Below are positions 44,295-53,145 of a DNA stretch of 64,000 nt, piece after piece. This DNA comes from AP-15 sp963774345. GTDB lineage: Bacteria > Pseudomonadota > Alphaproteobacteria > ATCC43930 > CGMCC-115725. The notes under the pieces were generated by a model, which saw only the letters and a program-made list of their open reading frames with translations, was not told where the DNA came from and did no database searches. The stretch spans positions 346,520 to 410,519 of the forward strand of contig CAVZFB010000064.1 in the NCBI GenBank assembly GCA_963774345.1. Direction: 5' to 3'. A program made the translations under genes and the position numbers. Within the stretch, counting starts at the first letter, position 1; each line of letters starts with the position of its first letter.

Positions 44295-45020
44295 TTATTT
44301 GGATACCTTTTGCCAGAGTAAATCGTACCCACAACTCTTACTAACCTGGCGTACACGTAATATTCCCCTCCCGTCAATCCGCCCGTGCATAATTACCTCA
44401 ATACCAGGAAAGGCTCCGGCTGCCCTACCTAACGGCTCTGGGTCGCGTCGCATCTCTAACTCCCCCGATGGCCCAACCGTTCCTCCGAAGGCTAGCAACC
44501 GCGCTTGACCGTTGAAGATGATGAGCGAACTTGGTACCCCCCGGTTCGGGCATGGTAGTAAGTGTTCCGTAGGCATCGTCATATAAGTTTCATTCACTTT
44601 CGTCGCGGAGACGAACGTATATGTGCCATCAAATTGCAAAATTTGCGCCTTTTGAGGGTCACGGCGGGGACCGGTCTCGTTGAAGTTTTTTGCAGTTGCC
44701 AGTATATCTAGAAGAACATTGAACATCTGTACCTTGCAATGTTGAGCATGCTTAAGAGCCGTTACCAGTTGTTGTTGTGTGTTAGATATTAGGTTATCAG
44801 CTCTCGATATTTTCACATCATAAAGTCGGTTTAGAAGATTATTTATCGAGACTGTCAGGTCATCCTTGACGGTGCCGCAGAGTGTGTCGACTGTGTCAGT
44901 GATGACCTTAAGATCGGGCGGGGGGTCGTCCGCATGCGCAGCGACAGAACCGAGGACGAAAAACACGGTGAATAGCGCAAAAAGTGATAAAAAGCGGTGA
45001 TGGCTGGCATGCTGCATCAT
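44295..45020 (-). CDS. Secreted protein of unknown function
   Basis: A 241-residue protein with a signal peptide (residues 1-30, ending AHA-D), four Cys that could form two disulfides, a helical region (35-110), and a C-terminal beta-rich half. It resembles no family I recognise. The gene is less GC-rich than its neighbours, and the AT-rich downstream region contains a TTATT-aca-AATAA hairpin, so it may have been acquired by transfer. TGGGAAAA precedes ATG 45020. Confidence 0.65.
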   Translation of the reverse strand: MMQHASHHRFLSLFALFTVFFVLGSVAAHADDPPPDLKVITDTVDTLCGTVKDDLTVSINNLLNRLYDVKISRADNLISNTQQQLVTALKHAQHCKVQMFNVLLDILATAKNFNETGPRRDPQKAQILQFDGTYTFVSATKVNETYMTMPTEHLLPCPNRGVPSSLIIFNGQARLLAFGGTVGPSGELEMRRDPEPLGRAAGAFPGIEVIMHGRIDGRGILRVRQVSKSCGYDLLWQKVSK

Positions 45021-45187
45021 CGTTTTCCCAGGTGGTCCAGAACTTGCCGCAGTTGCCGTTTTAACCGATCGGGAACGCCCGTCGTTCGCCCATAACGGAA
45101 GTGAACCGTGCCGCCGTCTTTCACTGACACCCGACAGCGCCAGAGGGGCAACATCGGCGCGCCTCAACAACTTCAACAACCTTCTAG

Positions 45188-45529
45188 CTAGAGCACCGAT
45201 AGCACGGCTTCGGGCGGGCGGCCGAGGGCCGCCTTGACGCCCGAGATCACGATCGGCCGTTCGATGACGATCGGGTTCTTGACCATCGCCGCGATCAGCG
45301 CGTCTTCGGAGAGCGCCTTCGGGTCGATGCCGGCCGCGGCAGCCTCCTTTTTGCGCACGAGCTTGGCTGCAGGCATCTTCAGCTGGCCGAGGATCTTTTT
45401 CAGCTCGGCAGCAGAGGGCGGCGTCTTCAAATACTCGATGATGAGCGGCTCGACTCCCTTTTCGCGCAGCAACGCCAACGTCTTGCGTGAGGTGTTGCAG
45501 CGCGGATTGTGATACATCGTCACTGCCAT
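45188..45529 (-). CDS. arsC: Arsenate reductase (glutaredoxin-coupled ArsC)
   Basis: ArsC reduces arsenate to arsenite using glutaredoxin. The 113-residue protein has the catalytic Cys11 in YHNPRCNTSR, the LVRKKEA segment and ERPIVIS with the conserved Arg. Its length fits the family. No arsenite efflux pump, ArsR repressor or glutaredoxin gene is adjacent, so it may be a general or YffB-like relative. GGAGAAC lies upstream of ATG 45529. Confidence 0.92.
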   Translation of the reverse strand: MAVTMYHNPRCNTSRKTLALLREKGVEPLIIEYLKTPPSAAELKKILGQLKMPAAKLVRKKEAAAAGIDPKALSEDALIAAMVKNPIVIERPIVISGVKAALGRPPEAVLSVL

Positions 45530-45683
45530 TTCGGTTCTCCATCCTTTAGGTGTCGAAGCACCATGATAGGATAGCCCGCTGATGGCCGGGCCGCAGGGCT
45601 TTAAATTCGAACTCGGCGGGACGAAGTAGACGCGCGGGCGTAACCTCGGGATCAACCGGGGCGCACCCCAAAGGAGGACGCAG

Positions 45684-45896
45684 ATGCCTGACCATGTGTA
45701 CCGGATCATTGAAGTCGCCGGCTCCTCGGAGAAGAGCATCGAGGACGCCATCCAGAACGCCGTCGGCCGGGCATCGCGCACCTTGCGCCAAGTCGGCTGG
45801 TTCGAGGTATTACAGACTCGCGGCCACGTAGAGGACGGAAAGGTCGCGCATTACCAGGTGATCTTAAAAGTCGGGTTCACACTCGAAGACGAATGA
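45684..45896 (+). CDS. Dodecin (flavin-binding protein)
   Basis: A 70-residue protein that matches dodecins, small proteins that assemble into a dodecamer and store or buffer riboflavin/FMN. The VYRIIEVAGSSEKSIEDAIQ start, the flavin-stacking Trp in QVGWFEV and the YQVILKVGF end are all present. AAAGGAGG is 10 bases from ATG 45684. It is divergent from arsC. Confidence 0.95.
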   Translation: MPDHVYRIIEVAGSSEKSIEDAIQNAVGRASRTLRQVGWFEVLQTRGHVEDGKVAHYQVILKVGFTLEDE

Positions 45897-45909
45897 TCCG
45901 CGGCTGCGT

Positions 45910-47283
45910 TCAGCGGGCTCGGGCCGCCAGCGCCATTGCAACGCCGGTCAACGCCGAACACAGGCCGGCGAGGCGAAACGTGGTGCGAAAAGCATCGAGG
46001 AAAGCGTCGGCTGCGCTGCGCCCGCCTGCAAGCGCCGAGGTTTCGATGCCGTGGAAGACGAGGGTGAGCAGCGTTGCCCCCGAAACGATCCCGAGAGTGC
46101 GGGTCAGCATCGCCACGCTGCCGGCGACCCCGCGATGCTGCCGCGGGATCGTCGCGATCACCACGTCCATATAGGCGACCTGGAATAGGCCCACGCCGAA
46201 CCCTTGGAGCGCGAGACCGGCGAGGATCACGGACAATAGCGGGGCGGCGTTCCAGTTGCCGATCAGAAATAGCCCGGCGCCGCCCAATACGGCGCCGAGC
46301 AAGGCAACGCGCTCGGCTGGAAGACGCTCGATCATCCGACCAGCCAGCGGTGATGCCGCGATGCTTCCCGCAAAAGAAACCGCCAGCACGGCCCCGGCCA
46401 GCGGCAACGACAGCCCCGTATAGCGGACAAGATAATAGGGTGCGAACAGCAGCACCGAAAAGCTGACCAGATAAATCAGCACGCTAGCGAGATTGACCAT
46501 TACAAAGCCGCGGCTGCGAAAAAACTCGAGATTGATGACCGGCGCAGAAAAGCGGGCCTCCCGGCGCAGAAATGCGAAAAAACTGGCAAGGGCGAGCACG
46601 AAGAGCGGAACCGAGAGGTAGTCGCCCTGGCCAATCCGCTGCAATGCGTTGACCAGCAGCAGCAGCGTGCTGATCGCGAGCGCCAGCAAACCGGCCCCGA
46701 TCAGGTCGAGCGGCTCGCGCGTACTGGCGCGCGATGGCGGCGGCAATCCTCTGACAAACAGCAGCGCCGCTAGGGCAATCGGCGCGCGAAACCAGAAAAC
46801 CGCGGGCCAGCCCCAGATGCCGACGAGCGCTCCGCCGAGCAGCGGCCCTGCCGCGGAACTCAGCGCGAAGATCATCGTGAACGCGGCGACCGCCCGGCTT
46901 CGCCGCTGCTCGGGAAACAGCCCGGTCACCAGGGCCGGCGCGACGCTGATCACCAAGCCGGCGCCGATCCCTTGCAGAAAGCGAAAGAACAGCAGCCAAC
47001 CATAGGCCGGCGCGGCAGCGCACAGCAGGAATGCCGCCACACTCCAAGCAAGGCCGGCGCGAAACACCCGGGCGTGGCCAAAAATGTCGCCGACCCGGCC
47101 GAAGGCCAACATCAGGCTCGCGTAGGTCAGGACGTAGCAGATCACGACCCACTGGATCATCCGGATCGGTAAGCCGAAACTCTGAGTGATGTCGGGAAAG
47201 CCGATATTGACGGCGGTGTCGAGTGGAACGATCGAGGCGCCCAGCCCCACTAGCATTAAACGCAGCCACTGCCGAGCGGTCAT
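45910..47283 (-). CDS. MFS transporter, DHA2 drug-efflux family
   Basis: A 457-residue membrane protein with 14 expected hydrophobic segments. It has the DHA2 helix-1 motif LDTAVNIGFPDI, the helix 2-3 loop motif GRVGDIFG, and the helix-5 motif GPLLGGAL. Members export drugs, dyes or metabolites in exchange for protons. ATG 47283 is preferred over TTG 47292; neither has a strong ribosome site. It is convergent with dodecin, with 13 bases between stops. The substrate is unknown. Confidence 0.9.
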   Translation of the reverse strand: MTARQWLRLMLVGLGASIVPLDTAVNIGFPDITQSFGLPIRMIQWVVICYVLTYASLMLAFGRVGDIFGHARVFRAGLAWSVAAFLLCAAAPAYGWLLFFRFLQGIGAGLVISVAPALVTGLFPEQRRSRAVAAFTMIFALSSAAGPLLGGALVGIWGWPAVFWFRAPIALAALLFVRGLPPPSRASTREPLDLIGAGLLALAISTLLLLVNALQRIGQGDYLSVPLFVLALASFFAFLRREARFSAPVINLEFFRSRGFVMVNLASVLIYLVSFSVLLFAPYYLVRYTGLSLPLAGAVLAVSFAGSIAASPLAGRMIERLPAERVALLGAVLGGAGLFLIGNWNAAPLLSVILAGLALQGFGVGLFQVAYMDVVIATIPRQHRGVAGSVAMLTRTLGIVSGATLLTLVFHGIETSALAGGRSAADAFLDAFRTTFRLAGLCSALTGVAMALAARAR

Positions 47284-47360
47284 TTGCGGCAAGGCCGGGT
47301 ACCGGCGCCGTGACTGGCGGAGGGCGACTGGACGAAGGCGATCGGGTGGCGGCTACCGCC

Positions 47361-48311
47361 TCAGCTCTCGTCGAATGAGGCCTTCAGCGAAGTTCCGATC
47401 GCGTCGAGCGCCGGCTCGGCGGCGCGAATGATCCTACCCATGGTCAGAAAGCCGTGGATTTGATCGGGAACGTGCAGCTGCTTGACCGCAACTCCATCGT
47501 CCTGCAAGCGCTGGGCGTAAGCCTGCCCCTCGTCACACAGCGGGTCGTGACCCGCAGTCAACACGAAAGCCGGCGCGACCCGCGAAAGATCGGGTGCGCG
47601 CAATGGCGAGGCGCGCCAGTCGGCGATGTCCTCGGTTCCGCGCAAGTAATGCCCGGCAAACCACCGCATCGTCGCCAAGGTCAATAGATGGCCTTCGGCA
47701 AACCGCTCTATGGAGGCCCGGTTCATGGCGAAATCGACGGACGGGTAAAGCAGCAGCTGAGCCCGCAAGGTTGGGATGCCGCCATCGCGCGCCAACAGAC
47801 TGACTACGGCCGCAAGGTTGCCGCCGGCGCTGTCGCCACCGACCGCGAGCAGGTTGCTGTCGATGCCCATCGCGGTGCCCGCTTCGGCGACCCATCGGGT
47901 GACGGCGAGACAATCGTCGACGGCCGCCGGGAATTTGTATTCGGGCGCCAGGCGGTAATCGACCGCAACGACCGCGCAGCGTGCGACGTTGGCGAGGTGC
48001 CGGCACAGGCTGTCATAGCAATCAAGGTCGCCGACAACCCAGCCGCCGCCATGAAAATAGACGAGGGCCGGTAATATTTCCTCTGTCGACGTGCCCGCTG
48101 CGCGATACAGCCGCAACGGGACCATGTTGCCATCCAATCTCGGCGCGGCGAGGTCGCGGGTCTCGGCCACCGGTGCGGGTGTTGGGCAGAGTATGTCTCG
48201 GGCCGCACGAAACAGCGCCCGTGCTTCGGCAGGTGTCCCCTGATCATAAGGCGGCCTGCCGGACTGACGCACCATTTCGAGAACCCGCTCGGCATCCGGA
48301 TCGAGCGCCAT
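47361..48311 (-). CDS. Alpha/beta-hydrolase esterase (hormone-sensitive lipase family)
   Basis: A 316-residue cytosolic esterase or lipase. The oxyanion-hole motif HGGGW is near residue 85, the nucleophile is Ser in GDSAGG, the acid is Asp in AGHDPLCDEG and the base is His in QIHGFLT. Substrates are usually short acyl esters. AAGGAATC upstream of ATG 48311 sets the start. The gap to the sulfatase gene holds the candidate small RNA. Confidence 0.93.
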   Translation of the reverse strand: MALDPDAERVLEMVRQSGRPPYDQGTPAEARALFRAARDILCPTPAPVAETRDLAAPRLDGNMVPLRLYRAAGTSTEEILPALVYFHGGGWVVGDLDCYDSLCRHLANVARCAVVAVDYRLAPEYKFPAAVDDCLAVTRWVAEAGTAMGIDSNLLAVGGDSAGGNLAAVVSLLARDGGIPTLRAQLLLYPSVDFAMNRASIERFAEGHLLTLATMRWFAGHYLRGTEDIADWRASPLRAPDLSRVAPAFVLTAGHDPLCDEGQAYAQRLQDDGVAVKQLHVPDQIHGFLTMGRIIRAAEPALDAIGTSLKASFDES

Positions 48312-48410
48312 TGTCGATTCCTTGTCTGACAAGATGTCGCCAGCCATTGTAGAGATCACCGAATGGTTGGCGCCAGAGAATGATGTTTCGCGCAGATCGC
48401 GGGTCAGCAC

Positions 48411-48442
48411 AGAAAAGCCCCGGTCGGGGGAGACCGGGGCTT
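48411..48442 (-). terminator. Rho-independent terminator (minus strand)
   Basis: An 11-bp perfect stem (48415-48425 with 48432-48442) and 6-base loop, followed on the minus strand by TTCT in a TTTTCT context. It ends transcription coming from the sulfatase/TRAP operon and/or from the candidate small RNA. Confidence 0.75.
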
Positions 48443-48530
48443 CTGCTCGTCTGTCGGTTTGCCCTGCCGACAGGCGCGAATGCATCGTTGGGGGGACATA
48501 ACGATGCCGACAACATATTGCGGTGTTTCG
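48411..48530 (-). ncRNA. Candidate small RNA with three stem-loops carrying C-rich loops
   Basis: On the minus strand the 294-base gap between the sulfatase and esterase genes reads as three consecutive hairpins. The first has stem GCATCGTT/AACGATGC and loop ATGTCCCCCC. The second has stem CTGTCGG/CCGACAG with loop CAGGGCAAA. The third has stem AAGCCCCGGTC/GACCGGGGCTT with loop TCCCCC, followed by TTCT. This is the layout of the anti-Shine-Dalgarno (CCUCC-type, 'cuckoo') RNAs of alphaproteobacteria, whose unpaired C-rich loops pair with ribosome sites. The 5' end is not fixed; no clear promoter was identified. Confidence 0.6.
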
Positions 48531-48605
48531 ATCCCCGTTGCAATTCATATTTGAGAACTTAACCACGAATAAGGGTGACACGCCGCTGAACTGGTTGTCG
48601 GCGCG

Positions 48606-50228
48606 TCAGTCAGGTGCAATCTTCGCTCTGGCGTCGGCGAGTTCCATCTCGTCCCAGTAGCCGATCAGAATCCCGGATTTGAGCTGCTGACCATCGGCGT
48701 AGGCGGCGATCTTGTGATCCGGCATTGTGATCCGCGTGTGGTCGCGCAGGGCCCAATCGAACAGCGCCTCACGCAGTCGCGCGCTTTCTCTTGCATGCCG
48801 TGGGTCGGCGCCGAGATCGTGAAATTCTTGGGGATCGGTTGCAAGATCGTACAGCAGCGGCCTAAATCCGATCGCGTGGATGTATTTCCAGCGTCCGTCG
48901 AACACCATAAACAGCCGGCAGTCGGCGATAGGCTGGCTCAAGGTCAGCCGCGCCTCCAGCATCGCGTAGTCGTATTCGGAAAACGCGCATTGCCGCCATT
49001 TGGCCGGCGTCTCGCCGTGCAGGAACGGCAGCAGGGATCGTCCTTCAACGACATGCGGCTTTGATTCAGTCCCGAAATATTCGAGAAAGGTCGGGACCAG
49101 GTCGATCGCCTCGACCAATGCCTCGCACACCGTACCGCGCGCAGCATTGCCCTGCGGGCGCGGGTCAGCGACAATCAGCGGCACCTTGACCGCACAGTCG
49201 TGAAAGAAATCCTTCTCGCCCAGCCAATGATCGCCCAGATAGTCGCCGTGGTCGGAGGTAAAGACGATCATGGTGTCGTTGGTGAGGCCACGCTCGTCGA
49301 GAAAGCGGAACAGCACGCCCAACTGATCGTCGATCTGCTTGATCAGGCCCATGTAGGCTGAGATCACCCGCGCGCGCACCTCAGCGCGAGAAAAGTTGCG
49401 CGACGGCCGCATCGCCATCAGGGCGCGGTAGACTGGTGAGGATCGGCGCGTTCGTCCTCTGTGCGCAGCGCAGGCAGAATGTCGCCGTCGCGGTACATCG
49501 CGTGGTAGGGCGCCGGCGCGATATAGGGCCAGTGCGGTTTGATGTAGGAGAGATGCAGGCACCAAGGCCGGCCGTCGCGCGATGCTTCGTCAATAAATGC
49601 CATCGCGCGCCGCGTCGTATATGGTGTTTCCGAGTGCTCTTCGGGGATACGCGCCGGCTTGTCGGCATGGGCCAACAGCCAGCCGTTCAGGACCGCCCCA
49701 TCGTCGCCCTCGGCAGAATTGGCCCATTCCTCCCATGGATTGGGAGCCTCAAAACCCTGTGCTGTCAGATAAGCCTCATACGGAGGCCGGGGACGGCCCG
49801 TGGGGTGCAAACCGTCGTCACGCTCGTACGGCTCAAAGCCGCATTGCGCGAGGTGAACGCCGTTTGCCGAGAGCGGGGTCGATCCCAAGCCGCGCCATGC
49901 CCTCGATGTCTGCGGCCATATGGGTTTTGCCGACCAGCACATTGCGCACGCCGATCTCGCGCAGGTGATCTCCCAGGGTCGGCTCGCCGACACGCAAGGG
50001 AAAGCCGTTCCAGTTCGAGCCGTGCGAGCGCATGTAGCGGCCGGTGTAAAAGCTCATGCGCGAAGGGCCGCAGATCGGCGACTGGACATAGGCATTGGTA
50101 AAGCGCACGCCACGCGCCGCCAGCGCGTCGATGTTCGGGGTAGCAAGGCGCGGATGTCCGTAGCAGCCCAAATAATCGAAGCGCAGCTGGTCGCACATGA
50201 TGAACAGGACGTTTCTCGGCGCAGGCAT
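48606..50228 (-). pseudogene. Sulfatase/phosphonate monoester hydrolase-family gene with two compensating frameshifts
   Basis: Three pieces in different frames make one alkaline-phosphatase-superfamily hydrolase. From ATG 50228: NVLFIMCDQLRFDYLG, the formylglycine motif CGPSR at Cys53, then a break near 49860, LSYIKPHWPYIAPAPYHAMYR, a second break near 49425-49435, and FTSDHGDYLGDHWLGEK to the end. Removing one base at the first site and adding one at the second restores 540 residues. The overall pattern, including PYHAMYR and SDHGxxLGDH, resembles phosphonate monoester hydrolases and arylsulfatases. It lies in the TRAP operon, 20 bases after dctM, so its substrate may be brought in by that transporter. 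Confidence 0.85.
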
Positions 50229-50248
50229 CGGCCCTTCCCGGCGTTGGT

Positions 50249-51538
50249 TCAAAGGGACAGCATACGCGGCAGCCACAGCGAAATCGCGGGAATGTAAGTG
50301 ACCAGCATCAAGACCGCGAACATGACGGCATAAAACGGCCAGATCTCGCGCACGACCTGCTCGATCGTCACCCGCCCGACAGCACAGCCGACAAATAGAA
50401 TCGATCCGACCGGCGGGTGGCACAGGCCAATTCCGAGGTTCAACAGCAGGATCATGCCGAAATGAACTGGATCAACGCCGAATTTCATGACTACCGGCAG
50501 CAGGATAGGGGTCACGATCAAAATAGATGGCGCCATGTCGAGGACGCAGCCGAGCACCAATAAGAGAATATTGATTAGAAATAGAATGACGTATTTGTCG
50601 CTCGACAGCTTTAGTAGTAGGGCGGTGACCCGGGCCGGCACCTGCATCAGCGCCATCACATAGCCGACGCTGGCGGCAAAGGCGATCAGGGTCAGCACCA
50701 TCGCCACCGTGCGCATCGTGCGCTCGACCAACAGCGGCAGTTCGCGCCAGCGGTAGTCGCGATAGATGAACATCGTGACGAAAAAGGCCCATAGGCAGGC
50801 GACGGCGCCCGCCTCGACCGCGGTAAAGACGCCGCCGAGAATTCCCCCAAGAATGATCGCCAGAGTGACGAGGCCCCAGAACGCGTCGAGCGCAACCCTG
50901 GCCGCCTGCCGCCAGGCGATCCTTTCGCCGCGTGGGTGGCCGTTGCGGTAGGCCAGCACCAGGCACAGCACGATCAGCGAAGCGCCAAGCAACAGCCCTG
51001 GGACCACCCCGGCCATGAACAGGCTGATGATCGAGATCGTGCCCCCGGTCGCCAGCGAGTAGATGACGGCGTTGTGGCTGGGCGGAACCAGAAGCGCCTG
51101 CACCGAGGCGCTGATCGTTACATTGGTGGCGAAAACCCGCGGGTAGCCGGTCTTTTCCATCTGCGGGATCATCACCGAGCCGATCGCCGAAGTGTCGGCC
51201 ACCGCCGAGCCCGAGATCCCGCTCAAAAAAGTCGTGGCCAGGACATTGACCGCCGACAATCCGCCGCGCACCCGCACCAGCCCGACCAGGACATTGGCGA
51301 AGGCGACCAGGCGTCGCGCCATTCCGCCCTCCGCCATGATCGCTCCGGCCAGCACAAAGAACGGGATCGTCAGCATCGCGAATTTGCTGACGCCGCTCGA
51401 AACTTGCAGCATCACCGCCTCGAGCGGGATGCCGATCCACCACGCGCCGGCGAGTGCGGCCAGACCCAGCGCGTAGGCGATCGGCACGCCGATGGCGATA
51501 CCCAACGCCAAGGCGCCGAGGACCACCAGCATTTCCAT
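50249..51538 (-). CDS. dctM: TRAP transporter large permease (DctM)
   Basis: The 429-residue large membrane subunit of a tripartite ATP-independent periplasmic transporter. It has twelve or more hydrophobic segments and the DctM motifs GxPxAYALG at the start, FAMLTIPFFVLAGAIM, and the LGLxxGxxxP-like sequences further on. It works with DctQ and the binding protein to move carboxylates or sugar acids with Na+. It begins one base after the dctQ stop. Confidence 0.94.
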   Translation of the reverse strand: MEMLVVLGALALGIAIGVPIAYALGLAALAGAWWIGIPLEAVMLQVSSGVSKFAMLTIPFFVLAGAIMAEGGMARRLVAFANVLVGLVRVRGGLSAVNVLATTFLSGISGSAVADTSAIGSVMIPQMEKTGYPRVFATNVTISASVQALLVPPSHNAVIYSLATGGTISIISLFMAGVVPGLLLGASLIVLCLVLAYRNGHPRGERIAWRQAARVALDAFWGLVTLAIILGGILGGVFTAVEAGAVACLWAFFVTMFIYRDYRWRELPLLVERTMRTVAMVLTLIAFAASVGYVMALMQVPARVTALLLKLSSDKYVILFLINILLLVLGCVLDMAPSILIVTPILLPVVMKFGVDPVHFGMILLLNLGIGLCHPPVGSILFVGCAVGRVTIEQVVREIWPFYAVMFAVLMLVTYIPAISLWLPRMLSL

Positions 51539-51539
51539 G

Positions 51540-52058
51540 TCAGTGCGGCGATTCCGCCGCGGTGCGGGCGGGCGCCGGCCCGATCAGCAGGCGCTCGGCG
51601 ACGAAGAGCAAGGTGATGGCGCCGCCAATCGGGATCGGCAGATAAGTCACCCCGACCGAAAGCTGGGGAAATTCGGCGATCGACTGGTGCCACGTAGTCT
51701 CCACCAGGCCAACCCCCCAGATCACCATGAACAGGGCGAGGAGCCCGGTCAGTGCCTCGGCGGCGAGTTCCGCGGCTCGCTGCGACGACTGCGGCAGCAT
51801 CCGGACCAGGACCGCCACGCGCATATGCGCGTCGACGCGATAGCATGAAGCCGCGCCTATGAAGGTCAACACGATGGTCAGAAGGATCGCCATCGGTTCG
51901 GGCCACGAGGCGGCGCGGTTCAGGACATAGCGGGTATAGACGCCCCAGGGGATCACGGCCGAGATCAGTACCAGCGCGGCGCTGGCGACAAACACGCACA
52001 GGCGGTACACGGCGTTCATTGCTCTGCGGATAAGGCCGCTATCCATTCGGCCGGCCAT
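51540..52058 (-). CDS. dctQ: TRAP transporter small permease (DctQ)
   Basis: A 172-residue membrane protein with four hydrophobic segments, the DctQ pattern, including WGVYTRYVLNRAASWPEPMA and the GxxxxxRxDAHMRV region. It bridges the binding protein to DctM. It starts at ATG 52058, 12 bases after the dctP stop. Confidence 0.92.
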   Translation of the reverse strand: MAGRMDSGLIRRAMNAVYRLCVFVASAALVLISAVIPWGVYTRYVLNRAASWPEPMAILLTIVLTFIGAASCYRVDAHMRVAVLVRMLPQSSQRAAELAAEALTGLLALFMVIWGVGLVETTWHQSIAEFPQLSVGVTYLPIPIGGAITLLFVAERLLIGPAPARTAAESPH

Positions 52059-52070
52059 GGCGTGGACGGC

Positions 52071-53072
52071 TTAATTTACCGCCTGGATCTCTTTGATCAG
52101 CGCGGCGTAATTGGCGCCGTATTTGTCCCACACAGGCTTGACCGCCTGTTGGAACGGTGTCTTGTCGGAGACCGCGATGATCTCGACGCCGGCAGCCTTC
52201 ATCTTCTCCATCGCGTCGGCTTCTTTCTTTTTCCATAGCTGCCGTTCGTCGGCTTGGGCCTCGCGCGCGAGCTTGGTGATCAGCGCTTGGTCGTCCTTTG
52301 ACAGTTTGTCCCAGCTCGATCGGGAAAAGACGAGGATCTCGGGTACGATCAGGTGTTCGGTCAGGGTGTAGTATTTGGCGGCCTGGTAATGGTTGTCGAA
52401 GTAGAAGCTGGGCGGGTTGTTCTCGGCGCCGTCGACAACCCCGGTCTGAAGCGCGCTGAATACCTGGTCATAGCCCATCGCGACGCCGTTGCCGCCGAGC
52501 GCGGTCATCATGTCGATGAACATCGGGTTGCCGATTACCCGGATCTTCAGGCCCTTCAAATCGTCGATGCTCTTGATCGGCTTCTTGGTGTCGTAAAAGT
52601 TGCGCGCGCCGGCATCCATCCAGGCGAGCCCGACGAGATGCGTATTCGGGTTGTCGGTCACTTTGTCGAGCAACGCCTGCCCGATCGGGCCGTCGATGAC
52701 TTTCTCCATTTGCGCGGTGTCGCGAAACAGGAACGGGAGGTTAAAGACGTTGAGGTCGGGGACTACCGGCCCGAGGGCGCCGACGCTGACGCGGGCGAGC
52801 TGGATCGCACCGACCTGCGCCTGCTCGATCGCCTCCTTCTCGCCGCCGAGCTGCATCGAGGCGTACATCTGGATGCTCAGCCGCCCGCCGGTTGCGTCCG
52901 ACAGCTTTTTGCCCATCTCCTCGACCGCTTGGACGGTCGGATAGCCTTCGGGATGCACGTCGGACGCCTTCAAGACCATCTTGTCGTCGGCTGCCGATGC
53001 GATGCGGCCCCCGAACAGGCCGAGCAGCGGCGCGGCGATCCCGAGGCGCAGTGCCAAGCGTCTGTCGATCAT
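52071..53072 (-). CDS. dctP: TRAP transporter substrate-binding protein (DctP)
   Basis: The 333-residue periplasmic binding protein has a signal peptide (residues 1-27, ending ASA-A), then VLKASDVHPEGYPTVQAVEEMGKKL, the RARVSVGALG-like region and GLKIRVIGNPMFIDMM with the conserved Arg that contacts the ligand carboxylate. Related proteins bind sugar acids such as glucuronate and galacturonate, C4-dicarboxylates and lactate. GGGGAGG precedes ATG 53072. A FadR-type regulator is divergent. Confidence 0.93.
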   Translation of the reverse strand: MIDRRLALRLGIAAPLLGLFGGRIASAADDKMVLKASDVHPEGYPTVQAVEEMGKKLSDATGGRLSIQMYASMQLGGEKEAIEQAQVGAIQLARVSVGALGPVVPDLNVFNLPFLFRDTAQMEKVIDGPIGQALLDKVTDNPNTHLVGLAWMDAGARNFYDTKKPIKSIDDLKGLKIRVIGNPMFIDMMTALGGNGVAMGYDQVFSALQTGVVDGAENNPPSFYFDNHYQAAKYYTLTEHLIVPEILVFSRSSWDKLSKDDQALITKLAREAQADERQLWKKKEADAMEKMKAAGVEIIAVSDKTPFQQAVKPVWDKYGANYAALIKEIQAVN

Positions 53073-53111
53073 GTCGGCCTCCCCTTGTCCCTTTATCCGC
53101 GAACGTGATAG

Positions 53112-53129
53112 TTGTCTATGATATGACAA
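53112..53129. promoter_or_regulatory. Probable operator of the FadR-family regulator
   Basis: TTGTC-N8-GACAA is a symmetric 18-bp site in the short gap between dctP and the divergent regulator, 17 bases from the regulator start. It fits the symmetric sites of GntR/FadR proteins and probably controls both directions. Confidence 0.6.
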
Positions 53130-53145
53130 GTAGGCGACCATAGCG

